Origin: Monocercomonoides exilis
Lineage: Eukaryota > Preaxostyla > Oxymonadida > Polymastigidae
DNA: 64,000 nt
Direction of reading: 5' to 3'
Assembly (NCBI GenBank): GCA_001643675.2
Contig: LSRY02000008.1
Location: 817,501 to 881,500 of the forward strand
Under the pieces are notes generated by a model. The model made no database searches. It saw nothing but the letters and a program-made list of their open reading frames with translations, and had not been told where the DNA came from. The translations under genes were made by a program, and so were the position numbers. Of this stretch, positions 1 to 12,035 are shown piece by piece. How positions within the stretch are numbered: the stretch's first letter is position 1; each line of letters starts with the position of its first letter.

Positions 1-1530
1 CTCCTCGTTATTGGATTTCTAACTTTTCACATTATTATGTTTGAGTTCCATAAATTCAAATGAAAAACAATTATCATTGAAAGAATTTTAACAAGCAATT
101 CGCTCATTTGGAAATTTGAAAAAACAATGGTTAATATTTGTGTAATCGAACAATCATCGTGGAGATTAGAGCCACCAATAAAACTTGTCAAACATGTAAA
201 AAATGACACAATTTTGATGAAACAATATATTCTATGGGATTGAAACCATTATATGTTTTGAAGTATTCCATATTAACAAAAACAATTTGTTCTTTCTATT
301 TTGGGGTTATTCAACTCAAAACATTCATTTTTGTATGTATTTTTTCTTTAGTTCTTCTTTTCAGTTTCATTTAATTTGAATAATTAATTCTCTTCGTAAA
401 TTGAACAATTTTTTTAAAGAATATCATTCTCTTTTTTATTCAATTGATTTAACATTGCGCTTTTGGATGAAAGTGCACTGAACTCTACAATATTAATTCT
501 TTGATATTGATTTTGACTCGATTTTTTCTTTTTGACTTTTGATCTATCTTTTTTCCATTTCATGTGGATTTCAAATTGAACAACATAAATGAAATAATTA
601 TTATTACAAATATAGTTTTCATAATTTCATATGTTTGAATATTCAAAATTAAAACAAATGAGAGAGCTGGAAGAGAGAAAGCTTCGTCAAAGAGATCAAA
701 GCTGGACCCACATAAAATGTTTTCAAAGAAAAGAATGTTCCATTCTTTTCAAGAAATGTTAAAAAAAAAGAATGAAATTCAATTTTTAGATAAAAATTGC
801 ATAAACTTTCATCTAAACCCGAGTGTGCGGGTTTATGCAAATGTGCGGGTTTGCCACATGACTATGATATAAAAAAAAAATCTTAAATCGAAAAAAAAAT
901 AAAATAATGGGCTGTTTTGATCAATCAGTTTTTTGGAAAGGATAAATTGTTTTTAGAAAATATGTCAAAATATTATCGAAATATCCTTTTTGCATTATTT
1001 TTGATTTAAATATATTTTTCCTGAATATTTTTGAATGATTCATTTTTTCCCCAATAAAAATTGAACATAAAAAAATTTTTTATTACAAAAAATTGATTTT
1101 CTAATTTTATCATCATTAAATGTTATACAAACTCTGTTTATAAATGAATAAAATATGACATTATTTATTTATTTTTTCTTCTTTCATAGATATAGATTTT
1201 TTTAGTTGAAAAATGTGTATTCATTAAAAATCTATTTTTCTTTCATATTAGTACTCTTTGAAGAAAATATTTTTTTGAAAACAACTAATAACCTTATATT
1301 GTAGTTAATCAAGGAAAAAATAATTAATATTCAATTATTCACAGTAACTGGATTATCATTCAATTTTGAATTATCATTTTTTTCAAAAAAGAGTTTTCAA
1401 AAAATTTCAAACAATGATTTGTAATTATGATATGAAAAAAAAACAAAAAAAATAATGAATAGAAAAGATAGAATTTCTTTTGATTGAAAAAATACTCAAG
1501 AATTTAAATCAAAAACAAAAATGATAACCA
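1..1530. other. AT-rich non-coding flank
   Basis: No frame resembles a protein, even when UAA and UAG are read as sense. The stretch is dominated by A and T runs. The only local structure is a small hairpin around 816-835 (AAACCCG facing CGGGTTT) with a nearby direct repeat of TGTGCGGGTTT. Confidence 0.6.
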
Positions 1531-4098
1531 TTATGATTTTTCAACTTTTTCGAAAAAACAAATAGAAGGACACCAATTTTCTGAAGTGAGATGATTCCAA
1601 TAATCATTCCATTTTTCAGGTATAATTTCTGAAACAATATGGTCATTACGCTCAATAAACTTTGAAATGGAACTAGGCTTGGAAACATCTTCTTTCACAA
1701 TGACCAAAAAATGCCCTTTCTCATAAAGAACACTTGAATGAATAACACATCCAACAAATTCATAAACAACAACATCATTAACAGAACTTGAAGAAAAGAA
1801 TGAATCTTCAAAGGAAGCCTTTGGATCAAATATTTTTTATTCCTCAGGCCCTAACCCTGAATCAACAAAATGAATAGAAAGAGGAGGAGCTATAACAGTA
1901 AAAAAATCACCAACGATGAACAAAACACTTTGCACTTTTGGAAAATACTAAAAACGAACATATTTCGTAAACTGTGTATCTCTGTGACATGAAACACACT
2001 CTCCTTTTCTCTTTTCAACAAAAACAGAACTGCAAGTCAATAGATTCTGAAGACCAGAAACAACATCTGATACATTAATTGTCACATTATACAGATCATT
2101 CCTTCTTGAAAAAGAGTAATAATGACAATAAAAACACATTCCAACATTTTGTGAAATGATAGAAAACTTTCATAAATATCACTACAATTTTTTGAAAGCA
2201 TTGAAAGAAGTCTCTCAAAAACAATAGACAGCTCTTTTGGCTGATTCTTCCCTCCAAGATAATTGTAGTAAAATTTATTTATTTGCCCTCCATCCCACAC
2301 ATTCAAATTGAACTAAGAGATTCGATGAAGACGAAACAGATGCATCAATGTTTTTTGCATACTGTTCATTTTTGAAATGTCTATAAATTCAAGATTAAGA
2401 GAAGCCATACATTGACAAATGACAGAAAGAGAGCACATACAACCATTGTTTTTCAAGCCTCTTTGAGAAAAAAGAAGCATGACAAGACAGGATCTTGAAT
2501 TAACTTTCGAAGATAATGAAGAAGAAGAAGATGAAGAAGAATTTTGCATTTTTGATTGTTTTGTAATTTTGGAAGAAAAAGTCGAATGTTTTTTGCATCT
2601 CTTTGCTTCTATTTTATTTATGTGAATTGAAGAAGTGGCTTCAAAAGAAACACAAAAATCATTGATATGATGTGTAAATGAAAAAGTATCATTTTCTTCA
2701 CTTTCTTTGAAAATGTTAGTGGTAATTTGAGGAGAAGGTTGTTGCTGTTGCTGTTGCAGTTGAGGAAGAGAAGATTGCTGTCCTGCACCTACTTGCTCCT
2801 GAGGCTTCCCAGTCATCCGCAGCTGATTCTGTTGTTGCGCTGACTGCGGGACTTGTGTGCGAGGTATCAGGATATTTGGCTGCAGCTGGGACTGTGGTAG
2901 AGAAGCATCGCCCGTCTGAAGATTGAGCTGGGTGCTGCCTGGAAGAGATGGATGCCCTGGTGACTGCTGCTGCTGCTGAAGAGAAGATTGTGTCTGTGCT
3001 TGTTGTGGTTTCATAGATCCTGGCCCCATTCCGTACGAGTAGTTCTCCTGGGAGACAGGATACACGCTGTTCATCCGCATCTCTGTGTGCTGCATAGGCC
3101 CCTTCAGATGCTGTGAATACGTCGGCATTCCTGGCGGGATATGCGGAGACATGCCTCCAGCACCTATCCCTCTGCCCATGCTTTCATTCATTCCAATTAC
3201 CATTCCAACAGACAGTAGATTCGCTGAGTTGTTCATAAACATCACATTTGACGGCTGGCTGATCATCCCAATGCCTTCCATTCCTGCACCTGCAGGATGC
3301 TCTTGTTGCATCTGCATCTGTTGTGATTGCTGTTGCTGTTGTGTCTGGAAATTCTGCATTAATGTGATGGATGAAGGAGAAAAAGAAGAAAAAGAAGAAG
3401 AAGGAATTGAAAAATCAGATTGATTGGAGGATGCAACCTGTGCTTTTTGAGCAGTCTCAGAGTGATTTCCTAAAGATGTCTGTGTTTATGTTGGAAGTGA
3501 ATTCTTCGTTGAAGTCTGAGACGAACAAGGCAATGGAAATGAAGCATATGAAGCACTTGCATTGGAAAACGAAGGTTGCAATTGCAATACGTCTGAAGGA
3601 GCAGATGCAGAAGATGGAGAATATGTTGAAGATGTTGAAGACGCAAAAGAAAAAGAAGAAGAGGGAAAAGAAGCTGATTGAAATGAATGAGAGGATGTTG
3701 AGAGGATATAAGGAGAAGAAGAGGGAAATGTTAATGTCAAATTTTTCTTTTGTATTGTTTTTTCCACTTCATAAATGATTTTCTGAACTGAAGCCAATGA
3801 ATAAGAATAAAGTTCGCATTTTTCATTTGTTAAAAATGGATAGTTTAAATATATCATTTTCGAAAATAAAAATTAAATCAGTTATAAAAGAAATACAAAA
3901 AGAAATATGCAAACTGTAACATGATTTATTAAAATCACGGAAAAGAAGTTTTCCAAATTCATTATCAAGCACAAAAGCTTTTAATAAATAAACAGAACGC
4001 TCGTAAGGCATTTTCTCAAATATGTCAGCAATATATATTGCTTCCGATTTTATCAGTCTTTTTCGCGTGCTTCGATGTTCTTTTGTCGTGCTAAACAT
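1531..4098 (-). CDS. Gln-rich protein with C19/PAN2-like ubiquitin-hydrolase domain
   Basis: The frame begins with ATG at 4096-4098. A likely GT-AG intron lies at 3788-3914. A Ser-rich segment (about 3720-3550) runs into a Gln-rich segment (about 3360-2740), and one UAA at 3486 must be read through. The C-terminal part resembles the USP/PAN2 fold. It has a Cys box with GLKNNGCMC (about 2455-2430), two CxxC zinc knuckles (CFYC near 2135 and CVSC near 1995), and a His box with YEFVGCVIH followed by GHF (about 1790-1720). It ends with an aromatic tail near 1540. UAG at 1948 and UAA near 1840 interrupt this domain and fit Gln. A one-base shift near 2165-2185 is needed to join the Cys box to the zinc knuckles, so the gene may be damaged or have an unseen intron. 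In PAN2 the domain is a pseudo-enzyme; here the Cys and His positions are present, so an active USP is equally possible. No exonuclease domain follows. Confidence 0.5.
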
Positions 4099-4501
4099 GA
4101 AAAAAAAAAATAAAATCTCCAGAAAATGAAATTATAATGGAAAGTTATCAATATTTTGTTAAAGCCGATATATTTAAAAAAAAATTCAATCAATCACTCG
4201 TCATAATTTGCAGGACTTATGTTGAAACAAATAAAGAAAAACAAAAACAAAAATCAAAAGATCTTTCGTAAAAGTTATTTATATGATAAAAAAAAGCAAC
4301 TGTTTCTTTAATTGTTTCATTGAATCTTTTTCATCTTTTTGTTGTTGAATGGAAGAAAGAAGAGATTTTGAATGAAATAAGGATAATATGGAAAAGATGA
4401 AAAGTTTGAAGAGAAAACGATGATGAACCAAAACAGAAAGTGACAACAAAGTTTGAAGCAGAAAGTTGAATATCTGGATCATCCTATCTATAACTACTTA
4501 T

Positions 4502-5257
4502 TCATGACAGCCCTAAAGCACAGATACGAAGAGCGAGGAAGGGCAATGAAAGTCGGTGCTCAGGAGAACTCATTCGTTGTTGAAAATCCACTTATTAAAA
4601 CCAGGGAACGTGCAGTCTCTATTCCAAAGCGATGCAATGTTGAGTACTGCGGTGCATGAGCAGATGAGGTTGCTGTGTATGGAGTGGTTATTCTGCATAG
4701 CGCTGCCATTGTTGGTGAGTTGAAAGATGAAGACGTGAACATTACTTCAAAGCTTGCCTAGAGAGATGACGGTGAAGATGGAACTCATCATACAAAAGGA
4801 GCTTAAAGACTGATTCAACAAAGAAAGATGAGAATGACAACGCTGAAACCACCAATGTCGAGATCTGTTGTATTGAGATGCTTTGGGGAGCAGCTGGAGC
4901 CATCGTCGAACACGAGAACTGGCGAGGCAGCACTGAGGGCGGAGAGGTTAGCGTCGGAGTGGAAGAGGGAGGAAGTGGCGAGAGCACGAAGAGCAGGGCA
5001 GGTGAAGCGGAGGGAATGGACAGATATGTTGGAGAGGCGAAGGTTGCCTTGGGAAGCGCAAAGGAGTGAGGAGTTGAGTTTGACAGGCTGGTCGGCGGCA
5101 GAAAAGAGGAAGGAGGACACAGCGAGGGATCCGTCGAGGAAGGAGAAGAGGGAAGAGTGAGCAGATGCGAAGGAGGAGTGGAAGGAGAAGTGGCAGTGGG
5201 TGAGGATGCAGGTGTTGAGAAAGGCGGCAACAGCAGAGCATCTGAGGAGGAAGACAT
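4502..5257 (-). CDS. Hypothetical Ser/Pro/Leu-rich frame in a gene-like island
   Basis: An ATG at 5255-5257 opens a 251-residue frame with no UGA until 4502-4504. About six UAA/UAG codons are read through, all in the last 80 codons. The region is clearly richer in G and C than its surroundings, which in this window marks genes. The strand is uncertain. The minus strand is pyrimidine-rich, so all its frames tend to stay open. A plus-strand frame over 4453-5160 also looks protein-like but has UGA at 4657 and 5158. No domain is recognised on either strand. Confidence 0.35.
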
Positions 5258-5377
5258 CCAGATATATTAAAAAGACGAGGAAGAGGATGGAAGACAGAGA
5301 GAGAGAGAGATGAAAAAGAGTAAGTGAAGATTTTCGTATGATGGAAGCATTTTTTGTACAAAAAATGAAAATTCACA

Positions 5378-5930
5378 AATTGTATTGTTCAATTTTTTAA
5401 ATAGTGATATTTTTTTATTTTCACCTATCACTTCTTTTGACGAATAAATCTTTTTAAACTCTTTTTTGAATTATTTGTTTTCAAATCGAAGGAAACTGCA
5501 AACTGTAAATTTCTTGTTAAATATCTCGCATTACTATCATATTTTTGTTTTTGTGTTTTCGCTAATTGTTTGTTTTCAACATTTTTTTGGATCTTCAACA
5601 TCTGTTTAAGAATTTCTTTTCTCCAACATTATTTAACATTCTTCATTTAAGAAATTGATTTATTGAGTATTGAAACAATCATTATCATGCTTTTCAAGCA
5701 AGATAACTTATGTTTTATAATGTTTATTGAATTTTCGAGTTTTTTTTTGGAAATTATTTTAATTTGAAGATATTAGTAATAAAATAAATTTGAAACAAAT
5801 TAAAAACGACTTTAAAATAATAATAATAATGTATAAAACCATATTTTCATGTAAATTCAAATAAAAATTTTCTAATAAACCGCAAACTTAATGAAAAATA
5901 ATTACGATCAAACTTCGAAGTTTTTTATGA
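5378..5930. other. AT-rich intergenic stretch
   Basis: I see no protein-like frame, repeat or structured element here beyond homopolymer runs. Confidence 0.5.
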
Positions 5931-6177
5931 TATGTCAAAATTTTTTTGAAAAGTTCCATTTGTTTGATTTACAAATAATGCAAAAATTTCCTATTTCAAT
6001 CAAATTTCTGTTTCCACTCACTATATTTCGCTTTTATGAAAACAAAATCTTGACAATGTTGTTGTTTCCATTTTTATAAATTTTTCTGATTGGGAACAGA
6101 AATTTGATCGAAATATGAAATTTTCATTTTATTTGAAAATTAAACAAATGGAATATTTTAAAAAAATTTCGACATAT
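5931..6177. repeat. Foldback MITE family 1, copy A
   Basis: The element is about 247 bp with long imperfect terminal inverted repeats. The left end reads TATGTCAAAATTTTTTTGAA and the right end is its near complement, closing with GACATA. Related copies lie at 17826-18010, 24031-24278, 33550-33797, 35775-36018 and 50205-50452. It has no coding capacity, which fits a non-autonomous DNA transposon. Confidence 0.8.
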
Positions 6178-6349
6178 AAAAAAAACACCCATTTTTGTAT
6201 CACGAAGAGCGGAAACAAGTTTTATTCATCGGAGAAAAAATCAAAAAATTGGTCAATAATGTGAAAAATAAGTTTTATCTATAAACATTACAGAAAATTA
6301 CAGCTAATGAAAGGGAAAAATATTCGGTTTTTCACAAGTTATCCACATT

Positions 6350-7350
6350 TATTTATGAAGATCGAGCTTGGAAATGGTTGTTTAACATTATTCAAACAAA
6401 AAAACATTTGCAGTGCAGAATTTACAGAAAAGAGTTGAAACTGGAAAATTATGAAGAGAATTATCACTATTGGACCTGCAGAAAGTGTGGCAAAAAGATC
6501 AGCATTCAAAGATACAACATTGCCAAATTCGAAAATTGAACTTGGAAAATTTTGTTTGATCATATCTCTTTTGTTAAAAGGAGTTTCAGCAAAGCATTTT
6601 CATAAAATAATAGGAGTTCACTATGCGGTTGTGGGTTATTTAAGAAGTGTATTAAGATGTGCCTGTGCTAATCATTCAAACATAGATCCAATTGAGTTGG
6701 ATGGGGAAGGAAAGATTGTGTTGTTTGATGAATGTATGTGGATAGGGAGAAAATATTAAAATTGGAGAAAAAAAAAGCAAATATAAATCTTTAGTTCAAT
6801 AGAAAGATCGGACGACTATTCAGAAATGTTTAATTGGAGTATTTTTTGATTACATGATCTTTATGCCTGCATTTTCATTCCTCTCATAAAATCTCGCATT
6901 CTTCCGGAAACAACAATTTTGAGTGACGAGTAAAAGGCATATTCTTCTTTGGGGACAAGTTGCAACATTCATAAGACAGTTTGTCATAAAAGACATTATG
7001 TGGATCCTTTTGCTTGTGCTTCCACAGATACCACTGAAGGAATGTGGTCGTATTTGAGAGGGCTTTTCCTCAAACACGTGATTAGAGAAAGATATTTTTG
7101 AGATAATTTTGCTTTTTTATATAGCAAAAAACACTCTCTAAATTCCTTTCGAAGAAAAAATTGGTATGATCGTTTATTGGAAAAATAAGAAGAAATGGAA
7201 GAAAAATAGGAAATTAAAAACGAAGATGAATCCAATCCAGACATGAATGATTTTGAAGATATTGAATCTTCCGATGGGGAATCTGATTATGAGAGCTGCA
7301 GCTTCGATATTTCTTTTGAATCTAACTCATTTGAATGGAAAAATGAAAAA
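6350..7350 (+). pseudogene. Merlin (IS1595/ISXO2-like) transposase, copy 1, frameshifted
   Basis: The N-terminal zinc ribbon (CRKCGKK near 6470) matches the Merlin family. After a frameshift it is followed by the catalytic core: LDGEGKIVLFDE with the first acid near 6728, LPETTILSDE near 6925, and TTEGMW with the final Glu near 7038. These correspond to the D, D and E of the IS1595/Merlin DDE domain. The C-terminal tail (7150-7340) is acidic and stays open only if several UAA/UAG are read as Gln. At least two frameshifts separate the blocks, so the gene is dead. No convincing terminal repeats were identified. Confidence 0.75.
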
Positions 7351-7814
7351 ATTTTTCTCATTTTTTATCCTATAATAAAAAAAAATTCACCTATTATCAC
7401 ATTTTTGATGTAAAATAGAAAATCATTTTTCAATGTTTTCATTACTATTTAATTCACAAAAAAAGTTTAAAAAGCTACATTACGAATCAAGATAACTGAA
7501 AAAATTTAGTATATTTTGAGGATGGATTATAGAAAATCACAAGTTATCGTTTTTCCAATCTAAAATTGAAACCCAATGAAAACTGTTTTTCATTTGCTAT
7601 TAAAAACAAATATATTTATTTTAATTTTTTTTCTCTTATTGTAAATCAAAACTCACATAATGAAAAAAAATGAAAAAAATATCATTTTCAAGAATAACCT
7701 AACGGTAACAGTGACTTTTCTACCACATTTATTAATTCGCGAAAGATAAGTATTTTTTTCCTATAATTTTTTTATTTCTTTGATGAAAATAAGGAAAACG
7801 ACAATTTTTAAAAA

Positions 7815-8285
7815 TGACAATAAATTCATTTTCTTTTCGAATATATTCAAAATTAAAATACAGATATCGCATAAAATAACGGACAAGATCGATTTCCCAA
7901 TAACTGCAAGAGGAACAATTCTGATAATTTTCCTCAAAATACACCTCGTCAATACAAACTCATGTGACATTCAAGACTTTCAGGACAGCTTCATTTGTGC
8001 TCAGAGAAAATTAAAATTTATATCTCGGAAAAGTAGGATTTCGAATTTATCCGAAATTTCAATCATTAATTTTCTCTGAGCATAAATGAAGATATTTTGA
8101 AAGTCACGTTTATCTAATGAGTTTGTATTGATGAGATGAATTTTGAGGAAATTTGTCAGAATTATTCCTCTTGCAGTTATTGTGAAATCGATCTTGTCCG
8201 GTATTTTGAGCGATGTCAGGTATTTTATGCGATATCTGTATTTTCAATCAAAATGAATATATTTTTATTTTTGAAATGCATAACA
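7815..8285. repeat. Large palindromic (foldback) element, about 470 bp
   Basis: The arm with ACAGATATCGCATAAAATA (from about 7860) is repeated as its reverse complement at about 8220-8240. The similarity continues inward through blocks around 7900-7960 and 8105-8195 to a centre near 8045. The arms differ by scattered substitutions. No protein is encoded that I can support. It fits a foldback or MITE-like element of a family different from the others in the window. Confidence 0.75.
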
Positions 8286-8326
8286 ATCAATTCCACAACT
8301 CAAAATAATTGTCATTTTGAATTTAA

Positions 8327-8405
8327 TTCTTTTTTTTTTTTTGATATTGTAATATTAATTCCGAATTTGAATTAAATTATTTCATATATGAATCATTTTT
8401 GGTGT
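8327..8405. repeat. Possible solo end of TIR family 3
   Basis: The stretch contains an AATTCCGAATTTGAATTA block and ends near ATTTTTGGTGT. This resembles the right terminus of the elements at 14051-14801 and 40109-40762. The matching left end was not found. Confidence 0.4.
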
Positions 8406-9249
8406 GCACAAAAAGATAATAAATGCTAAGATAACTGTTTTTATTAGAAAAGCAATGACAAAGGGAAATATCAAAGCAAAAATTAATAAATTTTTTCTAA
8501 ATTTTTTTATTTAAAATGAATCTTATTTTTTTATTATTTTTAAAATATCGATGGATGTTCAGAGAAATTATTCAAAAAGAACATTTTTGATATTTGATTG
8601 TTTTTCAATCATTTCATTATTCATGTATTTGTTTAACTTTTGAAAACAACGTTCATATTAATAATTAAGCTTCAAATTGGAATTTCAAAAGAAAAACACA
8701 GAATGACGAAAACAATATCACATTATTCTTTATACAAAAGTTTCTTGTTTAAAAAGTGATCTTTCTCAGTAAAAAATTGCTTGATGCAAGTCAAATAATA
8801 AGTTTTTATTTTTCTTTTGATATTTTTCACATATTCAAAAAGAATTATTATAATAAAAAATTATTTATTCTTATCTATTTCATAAATTTTCTTATTTATA
8901 AAAAGTTATATATTCATCTGTTTTCATTTTTATTAAATATTTTTTATTCTGCTTATTCATATCTTTGTTGGTCGCTGTTTTTTTGAAAAGAATATTTCGA
9001 TTCGTCAAAACCAAAAGATAACAAAATAAACAATTGCATCCTTCATATTATAAAAATAAGGAAATGTTTGTTTGCATTATATATTAGAAATTTAAAAAAA
9101 AAACTAATGGTTGATACAATTTTTCTTTCGGAAAATCAGTATTTGTTTTTGATATATTATTTTTTTTATGAAATGAATAAAAAAGACAATTATGTTCAAA
9201 ACCTGAATTAGTAAATTCGAATGGAATCAACATCAATGAAATAAACAAT
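8406..9249. other. AT-rich stretch without recognisable gene
   Basis: Short frames are present, but their composition is dominated by Phe, Ile, Lys and Asn, as expected from AT-rich DNA. I see no repeat that recurs elsewhere in the window. Confidence 0.5.
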
Positions 9250-9640
9250 TTAATATTCGAGAACGTTTTTGCTAATTTTACATTCAATTTCCATCGCATA
9301 TAATCACAGGGCTGAAAATAAATATTCACATTTTATATTATGATGTGTTCATCTTTCTTGAAAATTCGGTTTTTCGATTAATTATTTCAATTATTGTTTT
9401 TCCAAAAATTTGTTTTAATAAGAAAAAATAATGAACATCATCGTTAAAAATAGTTTTCTCAATTTGAAAAAGCGAATTTGTGAAGAATTTTCAAGAATGA
9501 AAAAATCGTCCCAAAACAAACAAACAAATCTATCAATTTTTGTTTTTTTTCTGTGAATTGCGAAATCGGATAAAATCGCAATAGGATATATTCACAAAAA
9601 GTTGGGCAAAGCTTGATTTGAAAATATCCGATTTTGACTG
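9250..9640. repeat. TA-type MITE family 4, copy b (diverged)
   Basis: Reading left to right, this copy matches the reverse complement of the element at 52333-52782. Shared blocks include CCATCGCATATAATCACAGG near 9293 and a closing ATATCCGATTTTGACTG at 9624-9640. The left terminus is degraded. No coding capacity. Confidence 0.6.
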
Positions 9641-9870
9641 CATTTCAACTTGATGGTAATCTTTTTTTAAGATTATGAATGCATTTGTTTAGAAAATATG
9701 ATCTTGTTTTAAAACTTTTACTGGTTTTCGGGAAGAAATAGTTTGAATTTCCTTCTTGCATGTAAAGTTCTGACTCCAATCATTGTTTCCAGAATTGCAA
9801 CTGTTCCTTTTTGATTTCTTTCCACAAGAATCTCCTTGTTATCACGATTTTCTTCGCCTGGTTCTTCAAC

Positions 9871-10831
9871 CTAATTGGGGAATATTGTTTCTCCTTCAGA
9901 GGCCTTTGGAAAATTCGAAGATGAAGTTTGCACTGGTTGAGCATAATTATTTCTATCCGGCAAGCACAGTTGGCTTTGAAGTTTCCTGTTGACGCACGTT
10001 GACAACAAGGTGTCTACCATTCTTGAAGCTAAATTTGTATTGAAGGATGAAATAAAAGGTGCGTGCGAGATGGGGGACATACGTACGTGCCTTGCCACAA
10101 TTGCTTTTGGGACTTCTTTGTACAATAGTGCTGAAATAGCTGCATGCTTGAGAGTGAAACGTCGATATTCACCTGGAATCCCAATCTGAGTCATTCCAAG
10201 GCGGGCCAACTTACGAATTCCTTCTGTCTTTAGCGGAGTGTGATGCACTGTGTTGAGTAAAAATGTGTCTCTATTTTCATAAGTTATTCTAACTCTGCAC
10301 CAAAGTGATTTGACAGCTCTTCCTGCTGAAACCTTTTCATCCGTGCTTTTCAAAATTGGAACTGTTATATATGAGTGTGAAAAGAGCTGTTTTTAAATTC
10401 GTGAATGGGTGGATGGAATCCTCTTGTACAACGGATTGGTTTATCGATATTCTTTCCATCTCTCGGAAGCCGCATGCTGTGAAAATAATTAACAGGATAA
10501 TGCATTTAACGGTCAGATCGAAGAACGATAATTCCTTATTTGGAGGCATGCGATTGTAATAGCCAAATACTATTGAAGGAGACCACATAGATGTATAAGG
10601 TTTCCTTGGAATGTGAGATCGATGGAACGAGCGGAATAATGTCTCTATCAGCGGGACTTGTCCCAGGTTTTCTCCGTAACTGATTCTGGTGAATAACGAG
10701 ACCGCGGATCTCGTTGTGCAAAGACATGAATATGGAAAACCTTTATCTCTCAACTTTATGAAAATGTTAGCACAGATCTGTGTCCAGTCGCTGAATTCCT
10801 TCGGAAAGTCTCCATATCCCTCTTCCTCCAA
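9871..10831 (-). pseudogene. Tyrosine recombinase of DIRS-like element 1
   Basis: The N-terminal part (10831-10337) contains TACGFREMERIS, fitting the first catalytic Arg box. After a frameshift near 10340 the frame continues with GRAVKSLW, then FTLKHAAISALL and VARHVRMS, which fit the HxxR and second His boxes. The position expected for the nucleophilic Tyr reads SSFN, so Tyr appears replaced by Phe. The homologous recombinase at 41549-42630 has Tyr there. Trp (TGG) at 10300-10302 aligns with UGA at 42128-42130 in the second copy. Confidence 0.75.
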
Positions 10832-11394
10832 TGCCTGTGAAAAATGAGCAAAGCTGAACGTTTATGATGACTAAGTTGTGGAAGCGATGCTGTTACGAGA
10901 CTCAGAGATAATGAGATCCGAAACATTGAACCTTTTTAGCCCACGGGTCTACCATTCCTCCCCGATTTCCATCACCAATTTAGTCTCCCCGCAATGTTAC
11001 CTCCTGGTGGGAGGGATGCTCCTGTTCTCTTTAAACCTGGTTTTGGTTGAAGAATAGTTTGCGAATTCTTCCAATATACGAACCGTGTCATCATTCTTTT
11101 AAACAGAGGTGTCCAGATTTGATCTCTTCAGGCTGGAATTTGAATAACTGCTCTTGCTCTCTCTCTCTCTCTTTCTCTCTCTCCAAATCATCCTCAGACT
11201 CGGAAGGATAAGCGGAACGGGGGGATGCACAAGAGTCACTATATATTTCCAACTTACGGCCAATCCATCCTCTGCGAAGGGACTTCCTGGTCGAAATTAA
11301 ATTTGTGCTTTGTTGTTTCCTGTGCTTGCGAATGTGTCCTGCTCTATTTTGACATTCGACTGCTTCTGAGCCACCTCCATTCTCTTCAGTGTAA

Positions 11395-11985
11395 TCGGGT
11401 AATCTCCTGATCTTTCTAGCCTTTATTAGGAATAACGCTGCTCTTTTCCATATTGATAATAAGTCCAAGCTATGCACGCCATTTCTTCACTTTGCTCATC
11501 GCTTCTGTAAGATAGATTGGATCTTGAAAAACATGGATAACTTATTCCAAGCATGACATTAATTTTACATCCCATTGATCTCTGATGAGTTGTCATTTCT
11601 TTCTAATCAGTTGCGTGAAGATTCGTTGAGCATCCTTGCATACGAATGGAATGCCGCGAAAAGTGAATGCTTTTTCGTGAAAGGAGAATGTGAGAAACGG
11701 AACAAACAAATCGTGAAATGGGACGAGGAAATATTCTTAAGATAAATCCAACGTGGTGGAGAAATCGTTGTTCTCGAGGAGTCTTTACACTGTCCTGTAA
11801 TCTTCCACTTTGAACTGGATGTTTTTCAGAGCTGTATTTGAAAGACGGAAGTCCAGTATTTGTTAGCATTTCCATCTTTCTTCGGTATGAAATAAAATAT
11901 TTCCCAAGTTGTTGACATTCTTCCTGTCCATTTTGAATATGATATCTGTTGCATAACCTTCCTTTATCCAAGCGGAACAGGACGA
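11395..11985 (-). pseudogene. Reverse transcriptase fragment of DIRS-like element 1
   Basis: The frame reads through motifs typical of DIRS/Ty3-type RT: QILDFRL, then a TLDLSQEYFLVPF block with the first catalytic Asp, then FRGIPF. UAA at 11737-11739 falls exactly where element 2 has CAA (Gln, 44277-44279), and a second UAA occurs at 11785-11787. These are direct support for UAA=Gln. The YxDD position reads CLEQ, so the enzyme cannot be active. One UGA interrupts the frame after QLIRKK. Confidence 0.75.
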
Positions 11986-12035
11986 CTCCTTCTTATAACC
12001 TCCGAGAAAGCCCTTGTTCTTTTACACTTCTCTCA

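Noticed and set aside
2082-2306. Programmed +1 frameshifting (Euplotes type) to explain the register change in the USP-like gene
   Set aside because: UAA and UAG elsewhere are read through in the same frame rather than skipped, and no consistent slippery site occurs at the shifts. Indels or introns explain them better.
4828-5160. Purine-rich plus-strand frame as an Arg/Glu-rich protein
   Set aside because: Interrupted by UGA at 4657 and 5158 and antisense to a longer UGA-free frame. Kept only as an alternative strand for the island.
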